A stretch of DNA of 64,000 bases from the NCBI GenBank assembly GCA_014983025.1, contig JADCLP010000001.1, forward strand, positions 310,001 through 374,000. The letters run 5' to 3'. Of the stretch, positions 57,753-64,000 are shown one piece after another. The position numbers were made by a program, and so were the translations under genes. Each line of letters starts with the position of its first letter. Position 1 is the stretch's first letter. The notes beneath the pieces were generated by a model that was not told where the DNA came from, did no database searches, and was given only the letters and a program-made list of their open reading frames with translations. Origin of the DNA: Erythrobacteraceae bacterium E2-1 Yellow Sea. GTDB taxonomy: Bacteria; Pseudomonadota; Alphaproteobacteria; Sphingomonadales; Sphingomonadaceae.

Positions 57753-58769
57753 TCACGATGCATCACCGGTGGACCAGACCACGCCATTCTTGGCCCGCGT
57801 ATCGACACTCAGTTCAAACACATCGGGCCGCGAATAATGGCCATCTGTGTCAAGGCTGGTCAACCGCTGCCCGATTTCGTTCAAATCCAGTTCTGTGTGG
57901 AGGATTTCCTCCCCCGCACCCGCCTGCGCCAAAATCCGCGCGTCTGGCGCAATGATCATGGAACCGCCGCGATTGAGCACATCGCCCTCGATCGTTTCAA
58001 ACAGCGCCTTTGCCGCGGCGATTGAGTCTTTGTCTGCGCTACCGCCTTCGGCTGCTTGAGCGCGGGCAACCCGCTCCAGCCCATCGAACAGATCATCGCG
58101 GTGCTGCACCAGCCCTGCCGCTAACACGAAGCAGCGCCCCTCCATCGCATAGTGACGGCTGGCAATGACATATTCCTCGCGCACGGTCGGCCATGCGGCG
58201 ACATGCAGCGTTTCACCCAGATTATGCATCGCCGCGCGCGCCAATGGCATCCAGTGTTCCCAGCAGATCAGATTACCCGCCCGGCCCCATTCGGCCTGAT
58301 GCACGCCCAGCGTCGATCCATCACCGCGCATCCAGATCAGCCGTTCGCCATGGGTCGGCACCAGTTTGCGATGGTCCAGCGGGGGCTGGCCGGGGCGAAA
58401 CAGCAGCTGGTTGTTATACAGCGAATTGCGCACCCGCTCATGCGCACCAACAGACACACTCGCACCGGTGGCATCGCATAATTCCTGAAGGGGCAGCAGC
58501 CGTTCATCATTGGCGACAATCGCCTGTTCCAGCATGATGGCATGCAGCGCCATGGTCCCTGGATGGTCCCACTGGGCGGCACCGGGCGCCTCGTCCAGCC
58601 ACAGTGGATATCCGCCCAGGAACGTCTCCCCAAAGGCGACAAAGCGCGCCCCGCCATCAATGGCGTTCCGCGCCAGCGCCACGGCCTTTTCTATCCCGGC
58701 CCCCACATCCAGCGGCACGGGGGCAGCCTGGCAAATGGCGACGGGGATCTGGGCAAGGTCTGAAGTCAC
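57753..58769 (-). CDS. Nitrilase-branch carbon-nitrogen hydrolase
   Basis: A 338-residue protein with the full nitrilase triad: Glu48 in FGETFLGGYPLW, Lys135 in HRKLVPTHGERLIW and Cys169 in LICWEHWMPLAR. The CWEHxMPLAR context and the length point to the true nitrilase branch (nitrile to carboxylic acid plus ammonia) rather than amidases. The substrate is unknown. It starts at GTG 58769, four bases after the rimM stop, so it is embedded in the ribosomal operon rpsP-rimM-trmD-rplS, which is not its usual home. Confidence 0.9.
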   Translation of the reverse strand: MTSDLAQIPVAICQAAPVPLDVGAGIEKAVALARNAIDGGARFVAFGETFLGGYPLWLDEAPGAAQWDHPGTMALHAIMLEQAIVANDERLLPLQELCDATGASVSVGAHERVRNSLYNNQLLFRPGQPPLDHRKLVPTHGERLIWMRGDGSTLGVHQAEWGRAGNLICWEHWMPLARAAMHNLGETLHVAAWPTVREEYVIASRHYAMEGRCFVLAAGLVQHRDDLFDGLERVARAQAAEGGSADKDSIAAAKALFETIEGDVLNRGGSMIIAPDARILAQAGAGEEILHTELDLNEIGQRLTSLDTDGHYSRPDVFELSVDTRAKNGVVWSTGDAS

Positions 58770-58773
58770 GGCG

Positions 58774-59277
58774 TCAAACGTCCCAAAATTCGGCCGTGAT
58801 CACCAGTTTCTCACCGTCCCATGCGGGCACGGCGGCAGCGATCATCGGCACCATAAAACTCTTTTGCCCCTTTTCAGGCGCGGGACTTTTCTCGATTTCG
58901 ATTATATCGGTCGCGCCGTAATTATGCACCGCAATCACGCGACCCACCACATCCCCTGCCTCTGTTTGCACGGGCAGGCCAATCAAGTCAGCGTGATAAT
59001 ATTCGCCCGCTTCAAGGCTGGGCAACGCATCGCGCGACACGCTCAACACGGTGCCACGCAGCTTTTCCGCCTCGCCACGCCCTGTAACCTCTGCAAAGCG
59101 GGCCACCGCCCCGCCCTTGTTATCGCTGCGGATTTTTTTGAGGGTCAATGTACCCCCGTTGAAACTGGCATGTTGGGAGAGCGCATCCACGCCCTCCCCA
59201 AACAGTTTCAGGCGGACTTCGCCCGTCACACCATGCGCGCCGGTGATGGCGGCAAGCGTAACGGGCTTGTCAGTCAT
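58774..59277 (-). CDS. rimM: Ribosome maturation factor RimM
   Basis: A 167-residue protein that binds S19 and assists 30S head assembly. The N-terminal domain opens VTLAAITGAHGVTGEVRLKLFGE. A PRC-barrel domain follows (about residues 90-167) with AGEYYHADLIGLPVQTEAGDVVGRV and FMVPMIAAAVPAWD. Six bases separate it from rpsP. Confidence 0.95.
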   Translation of the reverse strand: MTDKPVTLAAITGAHGVTGEVRLKLFGEGVDALSQHASFNGGTLTLKKIRSDNKGGAVARFAEVTGRGEAEKLRGTVLSVSRDALPSLEAGEYYHADLIGLPVQTEAGDVVGRVIAVHNYGATDIIEIEKSPAPEKGQKSFMVPMIAAAVPAWDGEKLVITAEFWDV

Positions 59278-59283
59278 AGTGCC

Positions 59284-59850
59284 TTACTCGACCTTTTCTT
59301 CAGCAGCGTCTTCAGCGGGCGCTTCTTCAGCCGGAGCTTCTTCAGCAGCAGGTGCCTCTTCTGCAGCGGCTTCTTCTGCAACGGCTTCTTCTGCCGAAGC
59401 TTCTTCAGCGGCAGCTTCTTCTGCCGGAGCTTCTTCAGCGGCAGCTTCTTCCACTACTTCTTCAGCCGGTGCATTGGCTTCTTCTTCAGCAGCCTTGGCT
59501 GCTTCTTCAGCTTCAGCCAGCTTTGCAGCCTTTTCTTCAGCGCGTTCCTTGGCGGCTTCGCCCGGCTCACCCTTCTTCGGGTTATTCTTCGGAGCACGTT
59601 CCAGAATACCAGCAGCATCCAGGAAACGGTGCACGCGGTCGGTCGGCTGTGCGCCAACGCTCAACCAGTGACGGGCACGGTCTTCATTCAACTTTACGCG
59701 CTCACCAGATTCCTTGGGCAGCATCGGGTTATAAGTACCGATCTGTTCCAGATACTTACCATCACGTGGGGAACGCGTGTCCGACACCACGATGCGGTAA
59801 TAAGGACGCTTCTTCGCGCCACCGCGCGACAAACGAATTGCAACTGCCAT
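59284..59850 (-). CDS. rpsP: 30S ribosomal protein S16 with a long acidic C-terminal repeat tail
   Basis: A 188-residue protein. Residues 1-85 are canonical S16 ([55 protein letters not shown]). Residues about 95-188 are an Ala/Glu-rich extension: first a probable charged helix ([20 protein letters not shown]), then nine near-pentapeptide repeats of the type A-x-A-E-E (about 136-181). Most S16 proteins are 80-100 residues; extensions occur in alphaproteobacteria, but this one doubles the protein. AAAGG lies 8 nt before the ATG. Confidence 0.95.
   Translation of the reverse strand: MAVAIRLSRGGAKKRPYYRIVVSDTRSPRDGKYLEQIGTYNPMLPKESGERVKLNEDRARHWLSVGAQPTDRVHRFLDAAGILERAPKNNPKKGEPGEAAKERAEEKAAKLAEAEEAAKAAEEEANAPAEEVVEEAAAEEAPAEEAAAEEASAEEAVAEEAAAEEAPAAEEAPAEEAPAEDAAEEKVE
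59308..59445 (-). repeat. Tandem ~15-bp repeat encoding the S16 pentapeptide tail
   Basis: Degenerate 15-base units (on the + strand of the form gCTTCTTCxGCxGxx) encode [20 protein letters not shown] and similar pentads, with one six-residue unit (APAAEE). The near-identity at DNA level suggests expansion by slippage or unequal exchange. Confidence 0.75.
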
Positions 59851-59882
59851 AATTTCTACCTTTCCAAACTAAGTTCTTAAAA

Positions 59883-61376
59883 TCACTTCTTTTTCAATAA
59901 ATCCTGCAAGTCAGGCGGCAGGGTATCCATATCGACAGAAGGGCCCTTGCCACCTCCCATGCCGCCGCCTAGGCCGGGCATGCCACCCATCGGGCCCCCA
60001 GCGCCGCCCAGCCCCGGCATGGCGGCACCAAGTCCACCCTTGCCGAACAGGGCACCCAGGCCTTTCAGCCCGCCCATCTTCTTGATCTGCTTCATCGCGC
60101 GGCCCATTTCCTGATGCATCTTCAGCACCTTGTTGACCGTCTGCACATCGGTGCCGGAACCGGCGGCCACGCGCTTCTTGCGCTTGGCATTCATCAATTC
60201 AGGCCGCGTGCGTTCCTTGGGCGTCATCGACCCGATGATGGCATCCATATGGACCAGCACCTTGTCATCCATGCCACTGGCAGCCATCGCTTGCTTGGCC
60301 TTCTTCATGCCCGGCAACATGCCCGCCAGCATACCCAGCCCGCCCATCTGCTGCATCTGGCGCAATTGCGTCCGCAGGTCGTTAAGGTCAAACTGCCCTT
60401 TGGCCATGCGCTTTGCCAGCGCCTCGGCCTCTTCTTCCTTGATCGTGGCGGCGGCTTTTTCCACCAGCGACACCACATCGCCCATGCCCAGGATGCGGCC
60501 CGCCACGCGCGAAGGATCGAACGCCTCAATCGCGTCCAGCTTTTCGCCTGTACCGGCAAATTTGATTGGCTTGCCCGTGACATGGCGCATGGAAAGTGCC
60601 GCACCACCGCGCGCATCGCCATCCATCCGCGTCAGGACAACGCCCGTCAGCGGCACTTCCCCGCTAAAGCTCTGCGCCACATTGACCGCGTCTTGCCCGG
60701 TCAGGCTGTCCACCACCAGCAGCACTTCTTTTGGAGTGGATACCCCGGCGACAGCCTTCATTTCAGCCATCAATGCTTCATCGACATGCAGGCGGCCTGC
60801 CGTATCGAGCAGCAGCACGTCCACCGCCTGCAATTTGGCCGATTCCATCGCGCGGCGCGCAATATCCACCGGCTGTTGACCTGCCACAATTGGCAGAGTC
60901 GCCACGCCAACCTGCGTACCCAGCACTGCCAGCTGTTCCTGCGCGGCCGGACGATTGACGTCCAATGATGCCATCAGCGCCTTCTTGCCGTGCTTTTCCT
61001 TGATCAGCTTGGCCAGTTTGGCGGTGGTTGTGGTCTTACCTGAACCCTGCAGGCCAACCATCATGATCACGACCGGCGGCTTGGCATCCAGTTCCAGACC
61101 AGGAACTTCCTTGCCACCCAGCATTTCGATCAGTTCGTCATTGACGATCTTGACAACTTGCTGGCCCGGCGTGACCGATTTCAGAACATCGTGGCCAATC
61201 GCGCGTTCAGTGACTGCATCGATAAAACGGCGCGCAACCGGCAGCGCCACATCTGCTTCGAGCAGAGCAATGCGGATTTCACGCATCGCTTCGCGCACAT
61301 CGCCTTCATTCAGGGCGCCACGCCCCTTCAGGCGGTCGAACACATTGCCGAGCCGGTCGGACAGATTGTCGAACAT
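59883..61376 (-). CDS. ffh: Signal recognition particle protein Ffh (SRP54)
   Basis: A 497-residue GTPase that targets membrane proteins to the translocon with SRP RNA and FtsY. The N domain (about 1-85) carries the ALLEADV motif, and the G domain (about 95-295) has GLQGSGKTTTTAKLA, DVNRPAA, DTAGRLHVDE and TRMDGDARGG. The methionine-rich M domain (about 325-450) is followed by a Gly/Met-rich low-complexity tail (MPGLGGAGGPMGGMPGLGGG) and a basic end. GGAG precedes the ATG. First gene of ffh-rpsP-rimM-nitrilase-trmD-rplS. Confidence 0.97.
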   Translation of the reverse strand: MFDNLSDRLGNVFDRLKGRGALNEGDVREAMREIRIALLEADVALPVARRFIDAVTERAIGHDVLKSVTPGQQVVKIVNDELIEMLGGKEVPGLELDAKPPVVIMMVGLQGSGKTTTTAKLAKLIKEKHGKKALMASLDVNRPAAQEQLAVLGTQVGVATLPIVAGQQPVDIARRAMESAKLQAVDVLLLDTAGRLHVDEALMAEMKAVAGVSTPKEVLLVVDSLTGQDAVNVAQSFSGEVPLTGVVLTRMDGDARGGAALSMRHVTGKPIKFAGTGEKLDAIEAFDPSRVAGRILGMGDVVSLVEKAAATIKEEEAEALAKRMAKGQFDLNDLRTQLRQMQQMGGLGMLAGMLPGMKKAKQAMAASGMDDKVLVHMDAIIGSMTPKERTRPELMNAKRKKRVAAGSGTDVQTVNKVLKMHQEMGRAMKQIKKMGGLKGLGALFGKGGLGAAMPGLGGAGGPMGGMPGLGGGMGGGKGPSVDMDTLPPDLQDLLKKK

Positions 61377-61421
61377 GTGCCTACTCCAAACTTTCTTCGG
61401 CTAAACCGAATAAACGCGAAA

Positions 61422-61516
61422 AACGCCGGCGAACGAAAACTCGTTGGCCAGCGTTGCGAATTTTTTATCTGGTCGCTTCCCTAAACGGAAAAAGTGGCAG
61501 CCACTTTTTCTGGGAA
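61422..61516 (-). terminator. Two hairpins between tRNA-Ala and ffh
   Basis: Nearest the tRNA, a 9-bp stem AAAAAGTGG-cag-CCACTTTTT (61489-61509) sits inside an outer TTCCC/GGGAA pair (61477-61516). It is flanked by A/T tracts that suit termination on either strand and is probably the tRNA-Ala terminator. Further toward ffh, AACGCCGGCGAACGA pairs with TCGTTGGCCAGCGTT (61422-61455, two mismatches). It is followed on the minus strand by TTTTTCGCG and on the plus strand by a six-T run. Confidence 0.6.
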
Positions 61517-61550
61517 ACTCCCGGACCGAAATCCGACTTATCTGTTTCGA

Positions 61551-61626
<76 letters not shown>

Positions 61627-61705
61627 TTTCCATCAATGTCTGCGCGCCCTGGGGCTCGCGAGAGGCGCCCTTTATGTGCGCGCCCCTCTCAAATCAAGAA
61701 CTAAA

Positions 61706-62035
61706 TTAGCTATCGTCCTCGTCATCCTTACCACCCGTGGCAACGCCCAGGTCGTCATCGCCGCCCAGGTCAACATCATTGTCGGGCGAATCGTCATCGT
61801 CATCGACGTCCAGATCATCCAGATCGTCATCGCCGCTCAGATCCGAATCGGCGTCTTCGCCTTTCTTCTTCTCTTCTTCCTCAAATGGAATCGGCTGTTT
61901 CGACTTCAGAACGGGTTCGGGGAACCATTCCTCACCGCATTCGATGCAGGTAACAGGCTCTTCATTGCCCAGATCGTAAAAGCGTTCTCCGCATTTGGGG
62001 CATGAACGCTTTGTGCCCCATTCTGGCTTAGCCAT
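61706..62035 (-). CDS. TIGR02300 / FYDLN-acid protein
   Basis: A 109-residue protein from the ATG at 62035. The N-terminal zinc-ribbon-like part (MAKPEWGTKRSCPKCGERFYDLGNEEPVTCIECGEEW) holds two CxxC pairs and the family motif FYDLN. The C-terminal half is almost entirely Asp/Glu/Ser/Gly (DLSGDDDLDDLDVDDDDDS). The family is confined mainly to alphaproteobacteria; its role is unknown. The frame extends upstream to 62170 without similarity. It often neighbours aroA, as here. Confidence 0.9.
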   Translation of the reverse strand: MAKPEWGTKRSCPKCGERFYDLGNEEPVTCIECGEEWFPEPVLKSKQPIPFEEEEKKKGEDADSDLSGDDDLDDLDVDDDDDSPDNDVDLGGDDDLGVATGGKDDEDDS

Positions 62036-62205
62036 GATAATTACTGTTCCTTGTGATCGGGCCCGCAATGCGCATGGAACCCGCGAAAAATTTTCTCTTT
62101 CTTGATGGGTAGCAAAAGGCCCCGAATCAAGATTGCGGCGCGCCTTGCCATAGGGGCATGGCGCTGTCAAAAGCCGCGCCGTCTAAATAGCACTGTAATT
62201 TCTGA

Positions 62206-64000
<1,795 letters not shown>

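Noticed and set aside
58510..59880. A 456-codon open frame on the + strand with Phe/Ser-rich repeats
   Set aside because: It is antisense to the nitrilase, rimM and rpsP genes; the apparent repeats are the reverse reading of the S16 Ala/Glu tail. No ribosome binding site or family similarity.
61676..62005. A 109-codon hydrophobic open frame on the + strand
   Set aside because: It is antisense to the Asp-rich tail of the FYDLN protein, which reads as Ile/Val-rich in reverse; a composition artefact.

Overview
The window is a contiguous stretch of bacterial chromosome that looks alphaproteobacterial. Sphingomonadales, in the Erythrobacter/Altererythrobacter range, is the best guess. This is inferred from several features together: a moderately GC-rich composition; a FYDLN-acid (TIGR02300) protein; a ribosomal protein S16 with a long acidic tail; a bamD-recN-ligA neighbourhood; a korA-type 2-oxoacid oxidoreductase; and DUF2165, DUF2189 and DUF808 membrane proteins. 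No rRNA gene is present to settle the taxonomy. I saw no insertion sequence, prophage, integrase or CRISPR array. The content is mostly core genome with a few accessory genes inserted into conserved operons.

Layout. 1-7.6 kb: korA (cut at the left edge), rppH, a TPR protein, rsmB, guaB, an M28 peptidase and a 3-hydroxybutyrate dehydrogenase. 7.7-12.3 kb: a YpfJ-type metallopeptidase, creD, and a BlaI repressor/M56 peptidase pair with two putative operators. 12.3-17.4 kb: sdhC-sdhD-sdhA with an exported M20 peptidase where sdhB would often be, then prmA. 17.4-25.7 kb: ligA, two membrane proteins, recN, a CapA-like phosphoesterase and bamD. 25.7-34.3 kb: two divergent glycosyltransferases sharing start-codon bases, an orphan Flp pilin, lepA, and two paralogous PAS-GGDEF-EAL-PilZ proteins. 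34.5-43 kb: an adrenodoxin-reductase-like flavoprotein, an unknown gene behind dnaN, dnaN, fabG-fabD-ldcA, a divergent mpl-like ligase, and a DUF808 protein. 43-50 kb: rpsF-rpsR-rplI, a GNAT enzyme, AMP nucleosidase, rimK with its zinc-protease partner, and an M2 peptidase. 50-56.5 kb: an alpha/beta hydrolase, marR-emrA-emrB, asd and an APC permease. 56.5-64 kb: ffh-rpsP-rimM-nitrilase-trmD-rplS, tRNA-Ala(GGC), the FYDLN protein, aroA and cmk (cut at the right edge).

How the genes work together. Translation and ribosome maturation are heavily represented (S6, S18, L9, S16, L19, RimM, TrmD, RsmB, PrmA, RimK, LepA, Ffh, tRNA-Ala). A second theme is the envelope: BamD, the muropeptide-recycling pair LdcA/Mpl, fatty-acid genes, glycosyltransferases, Flp pilin, CreD, and BlaI/M56 signalling. 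c-di-GMP turnover (two GGDEF/EAL proteins) sits in the same window as rimK and its substrate gene rpsF. The most noteworthy observations are: the paired intact and degenerate EAL paralogues; a nitrilase inside the rimM-trmD operon; the BlaI/M56/creD cluster with TAC-N4-GTA operators; the CATG overlap of two divergent start codons; the pentapeptide-repeat tail of S16; and an uncharacterised TTG-initiated gene immediately behind dnaN.
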